Source of the DNA: Rhyzopertha dominica
Taxonomy: Eukaryota; Arthropoda; Insecta; Coleoptera; Bostrichidae
Length of the DNA: 64,000 nucleotides
Direction of reading: 5' to 3'
Assembly (NCBI GenBank): GCA_025024175.1
Contig: QCXZ01000041.1
Span: 26,841,786-26,905,785, forward strand
This document shows, one piece after another, positions 1 to 11,642 of this stretch. The position numbers and the translations under genes are program-made. Each line of letters opens with the position of its first letter. Positions within the stretch are counted from its first letter, which is position 1. Under the pieces are notes generated by a model, which was given only the letters and a program-made list of their open reading frames with translations, ran no database searches and was not told where the DNA came from.

Positions 1-1439
1 AAATTTTTTGTTCAAAATCAACTATTCCATTAAGTCACTGTCGGCTCGTGTACCGTTGACAAGGGTTAAGTGGTTAAGCCTTTCTTAGAACTTGTCCGTT
101 CTTTGTCTAGTTATTACTAGAACCGTACCCTTAGCTGAACAAAGCCAACAGGTTTAAATAAGTCTTTCGAAGTCCGACACCAAGGAGCCAAAGCGTCAGA
201 ATTTATTTAAAATAAACAAATTACTTCTCCAAGAAGACAATACCGAACTAGCAATTTTATAGTAGGTGTTTCAGCACAGTTTTTTTAGTACAAGTTACAG
301 ACAAATTACTGTAAAGCAGTTATAAATTGGTTGTATAGCAATTTATTATAAACAGTTTTATAAATATTGCGGTATTACGTATTATGCAATGATAGTTGTT
401 GCATTCAACAACTTCAAAGGGACCTCCCAGTGTTATAACTGATTTGGCGGATATGATTTATTTTTCCTAATGACTCGTTAAAGTTGCAACCCATTCCTTT
501 TTCTGGAAAATAAAAAAAGCATGTCCGCAGACCGAAAAACTAGATGTCATAAGCTATGTGTAGTGTTGATTTCATATTTTGTGTATCTTGTAGTTACATG
601 AAACTAAACTATTACCAATCAAAACTTTATATCAAAAACATATGTATATGTGGACAAAAATTTTTGAAGCGTTTCCAACATAAAAAGTATTTCGTCAATT
701 GAGAGAATACTTAAAAAATACATAACCGTTTAATCATGTGGCATTATAAACCTATCTGGACTGCTTACAAACCTCATTCTATAATCAAATTTCTTTATAA
801 ACATAAATTTGTTCGTTACGTTTTTTGTAAAAGATAATTTTTTTGTTGGCTTGTTACAATGGCGACCATACATGTGATTAAGATCGAAAAAAAAAACAAT
901 AATAGGGCTTCCGTTTTTATAAAACACATATATCACAGAAAAATATCTGTAGAATAACACTGATTTTTACATGGTAGAATCAAGGCTTAATAAAATAGTT
1001 TTATAAGTGTTCACCGAGTGAAAATTCAGTGTTAAGTAACACATTTTAAACCCTTTATAAAATAGTTTGCCACCATTGTGAAAATAGTTGTATAAAGCGT
1101 TCTGTAATGTATTCTTAATACTGTTTTATAATTTACTGTGACAGCGTTCTTAACACCAAACTATATAAGAATTTAACGTAATAAAGATGAATACTCATTA
1201 GGGAAAACTTTATATAATAAAATAGACATCGGGGAACGCTAATAAAATAAAAAACAGGTAAAGTTAATATGCTCTGTTATTTGGAAATTACAAAATTATA
1301 TTGCTTGTTGGGAAAAACCTTTACGGTAAATGTTATCAACAGCAAGCAATTACTTCGGCTTTCAGCAGACAGTAGCAATTTCAATTACACATTGCAATCT
1401 TAAGCTCACAGCAAGAAGCTGTAGCAATGCATCGCATCA
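1..1439. other. AT-rich region without recognisable gene
   Basis: I see no open frame with family resemblance, no tandem array and no RNA gene here. The stretch is AT-rich and stop-dense on both strands. It may be decayed upstream sequence of the Polinton relic that starts to be recognisable at about 1441, but nothing in the sequence proves it. Confidence 0.5.
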
Positions 1440-1440
1440 G

Positions 1441-1815
1441 TTTTTCCAGAAATGAACCAAACGGCAAAACAAGTCATTACTTCGACTTTTAACAAACAAA
1501 CCGAGGAAAACAAAGCTGTTCCGGGGTTATTTAAAGATGAAACGCAAGGCAAAGTTATGTTAGAGTTTGTTGGGCTACGAGCATAACTGTACGATTACAT
1601 TTATAATAAGAATACCTGTATTAAAAAATTAAAATTCGAGAAAAAGAATTTCTTAAGAAGTCAGACTATTCAGGTCAATTAAACATGTTATTCATACACA
1701 GCTTGTGAACAAAGTATGCCTGTCATACAATGATGAAAAAAGATATATTTTGCAAGACGGCATCCATACCTTGGGGCATTATAAAATTAGTAATAAAAGA
1801 GTTAAGTTATAGGTG
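1441..1815 (+). pseudogene. Polinton DNA polymerase B, C-terminal remnant
   Basis: Translated in broken frames, this stretch resembles the last part of the protein-primed family-B polymerase encoded at 31026-35147. Near 1530-1575 there is a match to the FKDE..G...EF.GLRSKMY segment, and near 1730-1790 a DEKRY...DGI.TL.HYKI tail that parallels the DDKRF...ISTYAWGHYNI end of the better copy. Stops and frame changes fall between the two blocks, so it is not functional. Exonuclease and catalytic motifs are not present in the window. It ends about 100 bp before the converging integrase remnant. Confidence 0.65.
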
Positions 1816-1915
1816 TAGTATGTAAGGTTTATTGTTTATTGATGGTAATAAGTTACACATGTTAGATAATATTACAATTGTGTTTTCTCTCTTAATAAAT
1901 TGTATTTTATTGAAC

Positions 1916-2690
1916 TTACAGTATATTATTTCCATCTATCCAAAAATTGCGTTTCTTATCAAATCCTAGCAACTTAACATACACTTTATTGTCTCTTCGC
2001 TTCCTTCTTATAACCTTTTCAACTAAATATACATCAGGATGACGTGTTCTCTGCAGTTCTTGTTCATAAAAGCAACCTTTGATCGGAGTTCCGGTCATGT
2101 CCTGCAGCAAGTAAGTCGGAGGATCAGTCTTTTGCAATTTATACATTTTAAAGTTCTCATTAGACCAGTACTGTGCCATGTATCATTATAACTATCGGTT
2201 ATATTCTGTAGAATATGCCGCAATCGGTAGTTACCTCGTAGTGAGAGTTTGTAAAGTTTACTCTTTAACGTTCTTATAACACCTTCTACGATCGCCGCCT
2301 TCTTAGAGCTATATGTTGAGTAATGCGATATATTATTCTCTTGCAATAATGCTGACATACGTCGATTATAGAACTCCCGCCCGTGAACTGTTTGCAGAAA
2401 ATTGGGTCTATATCCAGCTCGTCTGAATATTTTCCGCAAAGCCTTGGTCACACATATAGCAGTCTTGTTTTTATACCTTGCGCCCAAACAAATTTCGTAT
2501 AGCAGTCTAGAACAACCAGTATATATCGATGGCCATTGTTCCGTTTTGAATATGCTTGCATTTCAGCGATGTCAGCCTGAAAGAGGTCTCCCCATCCTTT
2601 AACTACTGTACGACGTCGAGGAAAGTTCCTTCGAGCTGGCTTGTGCAGTTCATCAACTAGGTCTCGTTTTATTTCACTCATATTGGCAAG
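1916..2690 (-). pseudogene. Polinton DDE integrase with chromodomain, broken
   Basis: Read on the minus strand from an ATG at about 2681, the protein begins like the integrase at 15599: a basic RRNFPRRR segment, then the first catalytic Asp in QADIAEMQ, and later an IVE.VIRTLK segment carrying the catalytic Glu. The second catalytic Asp, which lies in LQTDLGTEFYN in the other copy, is replaced (LQTVHGREFYN). At least two frameshifts break the gene. The C-terminus (1916-2100) has an SH3-like tail followed by a chromodomain-like block (VYLVEKVIRRKRRDNKVYV... ending in a WID segment), typical of Polinton integrases and absent from the better preserved copy. It would have inserted element DNA into the host chromosome; it is now inactive. 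Confidence 0.8.
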
Positions 2691-2699
2691 TCTATTTTA

Positions 2700-2860
2700 T
2701 GGAGCAGGTTCAGCCTTATCCAACCTTATACTGTAATCGCCTATCAGCATACAGCTAATCTTATTGATTTGAGAATTCACTTTAAACTGCAACACGTCCC
2801 CTTCCGTGATAATTGTAAAGATTTCTTTTCTACTTCTTTTACGTTTAAAAATCTACTGCG
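2700..2860 (-). pseudogene. Short coding remnant upstream of relic integrase
   Basis: An open stretch on the minus strand, immediately upstream of the integrase start, contains an ITEGDVLQFKVN and SCMLIGDY type segment that reads like protein-coding sequence. It ends at a stop just before the integrase and is cut on its other side by the LINE. I do not recognise the family. Position suggests another structural or accessory gene of the Polinton relic. Confidence 0.3.
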
Positions 2861-2904
2861 AGCTGAAGAGTTGTGGAATATCCCGTGAGTTATTCTAAAT
2901 AACT

Positions 2905-4860
2905 GGATTAGTTCGGCTCTCTCTCTCGTCTCACGGAGAGAAGATCAATGTTCATTTTCTTAAGCCGCGTCTCATAAGGCAGTGCAGAGAAACCCCTGGG
3001 CCAGCGAGTTGCTGCGTGCTGAATCTTCTCCATGCTTTCGCGGTCCTTGATCAAAACCGGGGACCAGGCTGGTATTCCGAACTCCAGAAGCGGGCGAACA
3101 TATGTCGTGTACAGACGGGCTGCGAGACGAGGATCCGGGGAGGGAAAAGCTCTTCTTAAANTGTATAAAGCCGCGTTAGCCTTTCTTGCAGTCTTCNGGC
3201 AATGGGGAGACCAGGAAAGATTACTGGTGACANCGAAACCAAGATCTGTCTGCTCAAACACAGAAGCCAGCGGCAGCCCATTTATTGAGTAATTAGTAGT
3301 TAGTATTTGCCCATGTGTAGAATAGAGCACTTTGCAATATTTAAGGGGATCAGCCAAGTGCTACACTATAATGAAACGCGATCTAGATCGTACTGTAGGA
3401 GGCAAGAGGATGGGTTGCTGTATAATTTGGTGTCGTCTGCATACATGGAAATACTGCTCTGGTTGCCAAGTTGTAGGTCCGAGGAGTAAATAATAAATAA
3501 GATTGGACCCAGGATTGACCCTTGAGGCACGCCACTCAAAATAGGGTAGCATCGTGATTTTGCGTCCCCCACCCTTACCCTAAAAGTTCTTCCTCGCAGA
3601 AAAACGGTAAGCCATCGCAGCAACAGTCCCTGCACTCCAACATGTTCTAACTTCACATCAAGCCTTCGATGGGGTACCTTGTCAAATGCCTTGGCGAAAT
3701 CGAGATATATCACATCAATTGGCTTTCCCTGATCCAAAAGCGATCTCCAGTCGTTGAGAGAAGATATCATGTTGGTCACTACTGAGCGGCCGGGAACGAA
3801 CCCGTGCTGAGTAAGAGGAATTATGTTGTTTCTCAATAGGAAAGACATCAATTTTGAGGCAATAATCTTCTCCATTACCTTACACACAACGCTTACGAGA
3901 CTAATGGGACGATAGTTACTAGCATCTAGCTTGTCGCCCTTTTTGAAGATAGGCGTGACGTTAGCGGTGAGCCATTCATCCGGCAGGATAGATGAGGTGA
4001 AAGAGGTGCCAAAAATGATTGATAAAGGATAAGCAAGGCCTGAGGAGCATTTCTTCAGCAGAAAAGGTGACATATCTTCAGGACCGGGGGGCAGAATCAG
4101 CAGATAATTCATTCAAGCGTTGTATTATTTCCTCAGGAGGAAAGTCTATATGCGTCGCCACGCTCATTCTTGATAAGAGGAATAGAGACTCTTGAACTTG
4201 TTCGCTTACGAACATACGAGAACAAAGCTTTTGGTTTCTCGATTAAAGAAGATTTAAATTTTTCTTTAGCCTGCCGTATCCTTGCGGAGAGAGAATTTGA
4301 GTAGGCTCTGAATTGCGTGTAATCGTTTGGGAGGAGCGTGCGTCTGTACCTATTCCACAATGTGCGTTTGTATTTAATCATATCTAAAATAGTGATGGAA
4401 ATCCAAGGCTTGTGTGGCGACGATGATAAACTGTAGTGTTACGGTCAATAGATGAATTAATTGAAGTTTTTAGGAGTAACCATTGGGAGTTAACGTCGAG
4501 GCCAGTTAACACAGACCAGTCGGTTGAGATCAATTCACTCGTAATGGCATCGTAGTCTAATTCCTTAATGCTTTTAACTGCAGTTGATGGCTCGGGATAA
4601 TGCATCACCTGGATTGTGGAGCTAATAACCATATGTTCAGAGTTGCCTATGGGGGGAAGAAGTTGCGTGTTGGCGAAGAGGTTTGCGTCGGATGTTATGA
4701 CGAGATCTAGGACGGAAGGTTGTTGATTGTTACGAAATCTGGTAAAGTCGTGAATGATTTGTGTTAGATTATTCTCAACAAGCGTTTGTACAAATAATGC
4801 TTCAGTCGAGTAGCCTTCGTAGACACCCGAGATAGGCCATTTGATATTTGGTATTTTCTT
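2905..4860 (-). mobile_element. Non-LTR retrotransposon (LINE) fragment, CR1/Jockey-like
   Basis: On the minus strand, broken frames run from the end of an endonuclease domain (a QPSVLDLVITSDANL segment near 4690-4740) through a linker (4133-4632) to a clear reverse transcriptase (3366-4112). The RT shows NYRPISLVSVVCKVMEKII, QHGFVPGRS, DFAKAFDKVPHRRL, SGVPQGSILGP and the catalytic YADD box. A C-terminal part (2908-3357) has the usual RLYTTYVRPLLEFGIPAWSP segment. Frameshifts separate these blocks and three N bases fall inside. Both ends are missing: the endonuclease start on one side and the end of the C-terminal domain plus 3 prime UTR on the other. It lies inside the Polinton relic. The clade assignment is tentative. 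Confidence 0.85.
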
Positions 4861-4869
4861 TTTTGCTTA

Positions 4870-5288
4870 TTGTTTTATTTTCAGCATTTCCACCAACTTC
4901 AGAGTCATGTCTTCACTGGTTGTTGTAGTATCAGCAGTTGAAAGTACTGATTTAGTAGGAAGGCTCGTTCAATGACTTGCAGCAGACGATCCTGTTCTTT
5001 TTGGCAATTTGGATTTCAGGGTAGACGTTGAAGGAATTGCAAATGGCAAGCGTGTTGGTGAACATTGACTTTTTTAATTATTGGTTCTTCCCGTTTAGTT
5101 TTCGACTGTTGTTGAGGTAAACTATTCTTCGCTGTTAAATCTCTCAGTGGTTTTGTTATGGGTTAATATACCCTTTCTAACGCCAATTTACTTTCAACCT
5201 GTCTCTGTCTCAATGCATTAAACTTATTGCGTACAGCTTCAGTTGCATCCAGCAAGTTCTGTTTTAATTTAAGCTCTGTGTCTGACAT
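4870..5288 (-). pseudogene. Relic homologue of the conserved Polinton ORF at 16091-17011
   Basis: From an ATG at 5288 on the minus strand the N-terminal 50 or so residues parallel the start of the protein encoded at 17011: a short acidic start, a V.NK(F/Y).AL.......E..LERV(F/Y) core, then PITKPL and a glutamine-rich LPQQQ patch. An in-frame stop falls inside this block and the frame is then lost. The C-terminal part was removed or replaced by the LINE that ends at about 4860. Its place between integrase and ATPase is the same as in the better preserved element. Confidence 0.6.
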
Positions 5289-5365
5289 TATAACTATATT
5301 TAGCTTGATTATAGGTGTGAACAGCTCGTTGTCTAAGATGCAATTAACATATTTGATGCGATATT

Positions 5366-6065
5366 TTACGGATATATGAACTTATCGAATCCTTTTCGAT
5401 ATCTGCCCTTATCTATGGAATTATCTTTGCATATAACTAAAAAGCCGTGTTTATCTTTCCAACATTCAGCGCGCATCTTCTGAAATGTTTCATAGGTCAT
5501 GTCAGGTACTACATGGTCATTAAAAATATAGCTTAAATTTAATGAATCCTGCTTAAAAGCACATAATGTATTAACATTNTCCCTTATCGGCTGCTTTGGG
5601 ACTTTCGAATATGTTTGACATAGATAAAAGCAGTCGATACCCCTATGTCGTCCATAACTAAAATAAGATTGGATAATACTTTGTCTTTCACAAAAGAATG
5701 TCGTCAAATATAAAGATGGAGTCCGATTCTGCATTTGATGGATGCATAATGTCTTCACCATTGTTAAAGGTGTACATTCCTAAATCCTCTATTGGTTCTA
5801 AGACTTTTAGCAGATATTGGTATTTGGGTTGGTAAAGTAATTTGGAATAAATGTAGATGATGGAAAAACATAAACCTTGTGGATGTAGGATTAAAATGAT
5901 TACAACGTTAGTCCTTCCAGCATTCGATGCAGTGAAAATAAGAGCACGAATCGTTGATGGCAAAAGAGGTCCATGACGTTGTACTTGATGTTTTCGATTC
6001 AATTCGTTCACTTTTTCATCTAAATTTTCAACTTCTAGTCGATGGTTTTGCTGCTCGATACGCAT
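5366..6065 (-). pseudogene. Polinton packaging ATPase (FtsK/HerA-like), broken
   Basis: Two overlapping minus-strand frames (5688-6065 and 5366-5761) together resemble the ATPase at 17270-17960. The Walker A region has decayed (ASNAGRT where the better copy has PSNCGKT), while the Walker B IFIFDD is kept. The C-terminal WKDKHGFLV and DKGRYRKGFDKF segments are intact and show what lies beyond the premature stop of the other copy. One frameshift near 5700 and one N at about 5579 are present. The family pumps viral DNA into capsids; this copy cannot. Confidence 0.8.
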
Positions 6066-6120
6066 CTTTCCGCGGTTGGAATATATATAAGTTCGTTTCG
6101 CTGAGTGATACGTTATTTAA

Positions 6121-6554
6121 ATGTTGACCTTTGAGCGAGAACGTCAGGGTGGTGGACTTGTCAATTCCTTGATAGATTCTTTACCCTTTGGATTACATTT
6201 ATCAAGAAATTACCAATTTGTGGCCCGAGAACCCGTTTAAACTTCGGGTTGGCATGTGGGGACCCAGGATATAACGAACTTGATAAAGCTTGTAAAGTGC
6301 ATGACATTGCTTATAGAGATAACAGCGATTTATCGAAACGTCACGCAGCTGATTACGAACTTGAACAGAGTGCTTGGAAACGAGTAATTTCAAAAGACGA
6401 TACCTTAAAAGAAAAAGCTGCAGCTTATTTAGTTACAAACGTCATGAAGCTTAAACGAAAATTGGGAATGGGATGTGTTAGCATTGACGATAGGTCATCT
6501 CAACCTCAAAGCGCAGAAATATACGAAAAAAGAAGACAACTAAGACAACTTTGA
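6121..6554 (+). pseudogene. PLA2-like minor capsid protein, relic
   Basis: The plus frame starts MLTFERERQGGGLVNSLID at 6121, changes frame near 6222, and continues through a phospholipase A2-like core: GDPGYNELDKACKVHDIAYRD, with the HD catalytic pair and a downstream VTNVMKLKRKLGMG helix. It resembles the protein at 18061-18915 and, more distantly, the parvovirus VP1 unique-region PLA2. The basic C-terminal region continues in broken frames after 6554. It is divergent in orientation from the ATPase, as in the other element. Confidence 0.75.
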
Positions 6555-6559
6555 AACAT

Positions 6560-6975
6560 CGTAGGGGTTTAGGCTGTTTGCAACATCGAGATCAGAAGCA
6601 AAATATGCACAAAAGGCAGGGTAAAAAAAAGTTGGTGGTAAACTATCATTTCAATCTAATCTCGTGCGAAGAATACGTAATGCTTTACAAAAGAGAGGTC
6701 GTTCAAAATTAAAACTAACTCGAGTGATGGAGATATATACCAACCTGCAAAAATAGCTCTACAAACAGTCTGTCAAACGCTTAAAACAATCGGCGGGAGA
6801 CAACGAATTCGTTGCATTAAAAGAGCTACGGATTGTATCTCGTCTCCTATAACAATACTAACAAGCAACCAAAAAACTAATTGCGCTGCCTCGCAGACCG
6901 CTTACAAACTACGATATTGAACACTTCGCCAAAGACGTCCTAAACATACCATATTTTAGGGGTGTGTTTATGCGT
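6560..6975 (+). pseudogene. Basic tail and protease N-terminus of Polinton relic
   Basis: After the PLA2 core the plus strand encodes basic, arginine- and lysine-rich stretches in changing frames. From about 6875 there is an LPRRPLTNYDIEHFAKD segment followed by PYFRGVFM. This parallels the LPDRALNEYD...NFRGVYM start of the adenovirus-type protease at 18897-19292. The match ends at about 6975, before the catalytic His, where a BEL retrotransposon fragment begins. The similarity shows that this N-terminal protease segment, which lies upstream of the first ATG in the other copy, is genuinely conserved. Confidence 0.55.
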
Positions 6976-6979
6976 TTAA

Positions 6980-7262
6980 ACCAAATACCCTTAATTAGGT
7001 AGACGTTGGTGTCGAATTCTTTTCTCACACTGTCCTCTACAGCAAAAACCTCTTCGTCTGCATCCAAAAGACCAATAACGTTATTATGAATTTTACAGAA
7101 TTCTTGCTTTATATCGTCCACATCTTTATACCTAGCTTTAAATAGAAGGTGAAGGTTGTTATCGGTTTCGGCCCTTTTTGCGACCTCTACTATTTCTTGT
7201 ATGCGGTTAAATTCAGTTTGACGTAAGTTTCTATACCGTTTTAACTTCTCTATTGAAGTCAT
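6980..7262 (-). pseudogene. BEL/Pao gag N-terminal fragment
   Basis: An open minus frame from an ATG at 7262 gives about 95 clear residues with the pattern of the DUF1759-type N-terminus of BEL/Pao gag: LKRYRNLRQTEFNRI, then KARYKDVDDIKQEFCKIHN and an alternating acidic helix. Nothing else of a BEL element adjoins it. The fragment is truncated at 6980, where it meets the Polinton protease remnant. The last residues of the frame are not BEL-like and probably read into the neighbour. Confidence 0.6.
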
Positions 7263-7509
7263 TTTGCGTGTACACGATTGCGAAAATGATGCGTGCGGGC
7301 GTATTCAAACGCATTTCAATTGATGAACAACTATCGATGTGAAATCTAAATAAGAACAAAGAGATATGGAAGCAAAACCCAGTGCGGTTGCTACTACGAA
7401 AAACTGGATCTCGCTCTGCGTGTCGTTTTCACACCGAGAGATGCAAGCCAATGCATAAGTGTACGAAATACTTTTACAGGTGCACCATACTGTTCGATAT
7501 CCTAATAAA

Positions 7510-8770
7510 CTTTTGTGTTTCGTTTAAGTTGTTGCTGCTGGAGAATGTCTGGGAGAAATTCACCTACAGTGTTGGGGTTTTCTGGCAACGGGATTGTCGC
7601 AGAGAACGGGTTGTGCGACATGGAGTTGCGTGATGGTGGCATGAGGTCACCCAGGTGCGAATTGGTTTCGCGTGATGAAACACCGCACGAATTTCGAAGA
7701 TCCACAATGGAGAGTTTAAGGAGCTATTGTGTTATACCAGATCTTACACGAGACATACCAGTTTTTTATGGAACGAGAGGTTATGCAGTAGGCATGGGAT
7801 GGTTGCAGGACATAACATCGTTGGCAGGACGTCAATTTCTGGGGCGATGCAATATTATTAGAAGTAGCAAGACGTCTGTCTGGTAACGCGCTGTCGTGGT
7901 ACAGATATTACCAGAGCGAAATAAGATCGTGGTGCGATTTTGAACAGAAATTTCGCGAAAATTATGAAGACCGTCGAAGTTTAACAGAGAGATTTGCAGA
8001 GATGTCTGCAGAAATACAGGGGCCGAAGAAATCTGCAGAAGCGTATTTTTACGAGAAAATGCAATTATTCAAAAGACTGAAGTTGGATTTCAAGGAAAGT
8101 AAACTACTTTTGAAAGGATTGAAAAATAAGGATTTGGCGAGAGCGCTTTTACCAGTGAGACATGGAGATGAGCGACAGCTGCTGGAGGATTTGCGTGCAG
8201 ATGATAGAATAATGAGTAGCGACAGGTCGTAGAAGAACGAAAGCTGCAGACAGTGAAGGTAGCAGAAGCTAAGACAGGTTTAAGCGAAACGAGATGCTTT
8301 AAATGCAACAAGGTGGGACGCACAGCTAAATACTGCTCATTTCCCAAACTGGTATGTTTTAACTGTGGTAAAACGGGACATATTTCACGCGAATGTAGAA
8401 AGCAGAAGCAGGACATTAAGTGTTTTAAGTCCGGCAAGGGTGGACAAGTGGCTCGTGAGTGTGTTAAGATACCTGTAGTGCAGGTGAAGTTTGCGGTGGC
8501 TCACACGGACCAGTTTACTCCTAACATGAAGTTCTTTAAGGATACAGAGCTACATAGACTTAGGTAGTCAAGTGTAGGCAATCAGAGACGACTATGTGTC
8601 GAAATTAAGATTGCAGTGCGACTGGCAGAATATGGAAGAAATCACTGGATATGGAGGTGCTACGACGAAACCATTAGGGCTGCGAATGTGAAACTGAAAG
8701 TGGATGACGTGGAGGCTGAGGTAAAAGTACATATAGTACCCTTCGATACCATCTTTGAAGCGAAAAAGGT
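7510..8770 (+). pseudogene. Gypsy gag and start of protease, broken
   Basis: Several plus frames form one decayed Gypsy gag. A capsid-like helical part runs through 7700-8230 (WYRYYQSEIRSWCDFEQKF is visible near 7890-7950). It is followed by CCHC zinc knuckles at about 8290-8470: CFKCNKVGRTAKYC and CFNCGKTGHISREC are complete, and a third (CFKSGKGGQVAREC) has lost one Cys. A DLGS protease active-site motif lies near 8555 in another frame, followed by a protease-like segment to about 8760. The element stops abruptly at about 8770 against a Copia fragment in the opposite strand. No RT or LTR belongs to it with certainty. Confidence 0.75.
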
Positions 8771-9780
8771 CATGTTTTAATTTCGGCACAACCAATGCCT
8801 CCAAGGTAATTTTTCGACCTTGACTCATCAACAGAATCTTGCCTTGTAACACTGATTTCAGTGGTTTCCCATCAGCAATGTGAATATTAATTTCATGCTT
8901 TAATTTAATGACTTCTGTCATGTACGGCAACAGTTCCTTTTAACGAAATGATTACTTGCGCCTGAATCAATTATAAAACTACGATTCAACGAGTTTGAGC
9001 TGCCGCAAAAGCAGCAAAAAGTATAATGCCACTTTCCTCAGTTAAATACGCTTCCCCACGGTTTTCTGCAGGTTTTTCGACGTTCCTGTTCCTTCCACGT
9101 GCACGACGTCCTCTCTAATTTTCTCTGTTAAATCTTCTTGGGCAATCCGCTTTGTAATGCGTTTTTTCTCCACAAATGTAACACCCATTATTTGTTGCTC
9201 TGAAACTAACCTCCGATTTCTGCTGTGTTGCATCCTGTTCATACCGGGATATTATTTTTACTTCTTCATCCAGTAGTCTGACCTTTACAAAATCCATTTT
9301 CACTTGTGAGACTGTCTCGATTGCAGTCACAACAGTATCATATTGGGACGGCAGCCACAGCAAGTGACACACGATCTGTTTCATCGATTGTTGATCCCAA
9401 ATCTTGCAAATCTCTTATGGTATCAAATTTTACAAAATGGTCTTCAAGGCGTTCACAAATATCATTTTTTAAACTGAACAGTTTTCTCCACAACGTTAAC
9501 TTTGTAAATGAACTTTGCCTAACGAATACATTCTTGAGGCATTGCATATGTTCTTTTGCTGACTTACAATCCTTTATAATGTCTACGTGTTTGTCAGACA
9601 CACTCTGTATTATCAATGACTGCGCTTTCACATCATTTATAAGAAATGCCTTTTTCTCTGCATCATTCTGCGGGCACTTTTTGTACTACCTTGTCACATT
9701 GATCCATTTTGAGGATTGCCATTATCCTGAATTTCCAATTATTAAAATTTCCGCTGTCCAATACTGAAATTACAATAGAG
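8771..9780 (-). pseudogene. Ty1/Copia gag and protease-region fragment
   Basis: On the minus strand, frames at 9338-9765, 9115-9384 and 8765-8930 together read as Copia gag: an N-terminal NFNNWKFRIMAIL motif (about 9740), the UBN2-type helical region, a single CCHC knuckle CYICGEKTHYKADC (about 9155), and then the beginning of the Copia protease/GAG-pre-integrase region with ADGKPLKSV and a VVPKLKHDL end. Frameshifts separate the parts. It is cut at about 8770 before integrase and RT. Confidence 0.75.
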
Positions 9781-9895
9781 GATGATGCCAGTTTCTTTGC
9801 TTTTTACGACTGGTACTTTTAACACTCAACTTTGAGCCGATAACTGGACCCATAACCATAACCTGATAATCTTCTCTATATAAATTCACACACGT

Positions 9896-11114
9896 GGTTA
9901 GAAAAATTCAAATCTTTCATTTTTATCGGGTCTATACTAAATTAAATAGTGCGTGTGTGTTCGCGACCACCAGCGGCTTCAAACCGCTCATCGAGACTCA
10001 CAAGGTTTAGCAGCCGACCAGACTACATCAAAGGTAAGTGGAGCATGCTCAATGATTCTCTGCTCTACCTGGCGACAGTTAGTTACTAGGCGATAACTAG
10101 AACCTATTTTCGTTTGCTGTCTGTCTCTTTTGTGTTCATTTTACGGTGCCCTTACGCCACCTGATATAGCACGTCGTTATTCGGCCAACCTAATGACGTA
10201 GAAGGGCGGAAGGCACCAGGTGAATTAAAGATGCTAAAATTAGTCAAAAGTAATTAGTAAGAGACTCTGTCAACGTGGCTTCGGGGATTGAGTGACTAAA
10301 GATTTTGTTTAAGTGCTCGTATTCCCGATTAGCATCCCCGACTGCCACATAAAAATTAGTGTCAGTTGTGTCGGTTATCGCGTAATTAGTTATCGCATGG
10401 TTGTGTTGTCTGGTCGTAAAAGTCGAGCTAGAATTAATCAAAATTTAACTCTCCTTAATGTCGAATTATCAGTTTGGTAGTAAGGCAAAATTGTTTTTAT
10501 CTGATGTTTACAGTTCTATGGGTCAGCGCCCTGCTTGGTTAAGCCGTATTATCGTTAGGACCGTAATTGTAAAGTTACAGGTAGTCGGGTGCTGTAGTCA
10601 AAGGCGCTAGAGTCCCTTTAAAGTTATTTATGACAGGGTCGGTAAACAGCTGTAAATAGGAATTTGAGTAACTCTTGGGTGATTCGAAATTCCGATGTAG
10701 GTCAGATGGTTGACAAGTTCAGATTCGAGTAGTTCTTTTATTATTTCAAGTAAAAAGGTTTTATTTAAGAAGTAGGCGCGTACGAGCACAAGACAACTCC
10801 GGCTATTAATTTATAGCCGTTTAAGTAGGTATTAGGAAATGGATCGATCAATAGAGTAAAAGGAAAGGTTGCTACTTGAAACCGTTTGAAGTAATTGGTT
10901 ATTAGAACAACTTTGTTCATGAGCAAGTATTCGCATGAACTAATGGTAGTCTGTTTTCTTTCAGGAACCTTTTTGATATATTTGTTTTTGTGTAAAGTTT
11001 ATTCTAGCAAATAGTGTGTGCTAGGCGGGTTACTTATTTAATTTTGTTTGAGAGTTGTGTTTTAATTTTATTTTAATTATTTTAATTTGTGCCAGAATGT
11101 TGCGTGCGATCTGG
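9896..11114 (+). repeat. 1.2-kb repeat R1, left copy (inverted relative to right copy)
   Basis: This block matches the reverse complement of 37979-39148 over essentially its whole length, with scattered substitutions and a few small indels (for example a gap of roughly 16 bp near 10945). Outside the block the two sequences diverge at once. It contains a GTAAGT donor-like site (about 10031) and a TTTCTTTCAG acceptor-like site (about 10965). On the right, the same block lies in sense orientation just upstream of Gypsy gag, so it could be that element's LTR or leader. The left copy is in the opposite orientation, which a simple LTR pair would not be. Confidence 0.8.
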
Positions 11115-11154
11115 AAAATTAGTATTACGTGAGTTAAACGGCTTTAAGAGGTTA

Positions 11155-11642
11155 ACTGAGACGAACGAATGATTCACGTTAACCTGATTACACGTTTTCG
11201 TCGCGTATTTCTCTTAATCGAAATTTCGTTGTCTTTGTTCATGACGGCTGTACCGTTAGGTTACTCACAAGCGGACCATAAACTTTACCCCGGGCAAGCT
11301 GCATCGTGACGAATTCGGATTTCTCTACAATTTAGAAGACCGACAAAGGAGTATTTCTTTTAATGATTATTGCTAGGTTATTGCCGACTATCTGCAGTAT
11401 ACGATTTTGAATGACATCTTCAAGTTTCTCTCTTTTTAAATCGCCTAAACCGAGCCAGGACGTTATAATAAAGTGACAGTACACAGTAAAACGCGACAAT
11501 GGATGTTCTAGAATGTTCGACGCCGAACCCCTCGCTTGTAAAATATCTAAAAAAAATTATTGACCGTGCCTAATCCGATACCCATCTGCAAAATACTGGA
11601 AAAATGCGTTACTTCTGCCCTAGGAACAGCCCTCATGTTACA
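11155..11642 (-). repeat. Putative 3 prime LTR of the host Gypsy
   Basis: Reading on the minus strand, the purine run at 11643-11657 is immediately followed by TGTAACATGAGG, the usual arrangement of polypurine tract then LTR start. The LTR-like sequence runs down to about 11155, where repeat R1 begins. A part of it (11158-11255) matches 39738-39822 in direct orientation with a few substitutions. No full 5 prime partner was found, so length and boundaries on the low side are uncertain. Confidence 0.5.

Larger units (their letters stand above)
1441..6975. mobile_element. Degraded Polinton/Maverick relic, gene order permuted
   Basis: Six decayed gene fragments resemble genes of the better preserved Polinton at 13001-35995: polymerase C-terminus (+), integrase (-), structural-type protein (-), packaging ATPase (-), PLA2-like protein (+) and protease N-terminus (+). 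From integrase to protease the order and strands match the better copy. The polymerase tail, however, sits directly beside the integrase tail, whereas in the other element these two genes lie at opposite ends. A LINE interrupts the relic at about 2905-4860. No terminal repeats were found and the right side is cut at about 6975 by a BEL fragment. Protein similarity between the two elements is moderate, so this is a different, older lineage rather than a recent copy. Confidence 0.8.

Noticed and set aside
730..960. Minus-strand open frame of 76 codons
   Set aside because: Low-complexity, AT-driven, no family pattern, in a stop-rich region.
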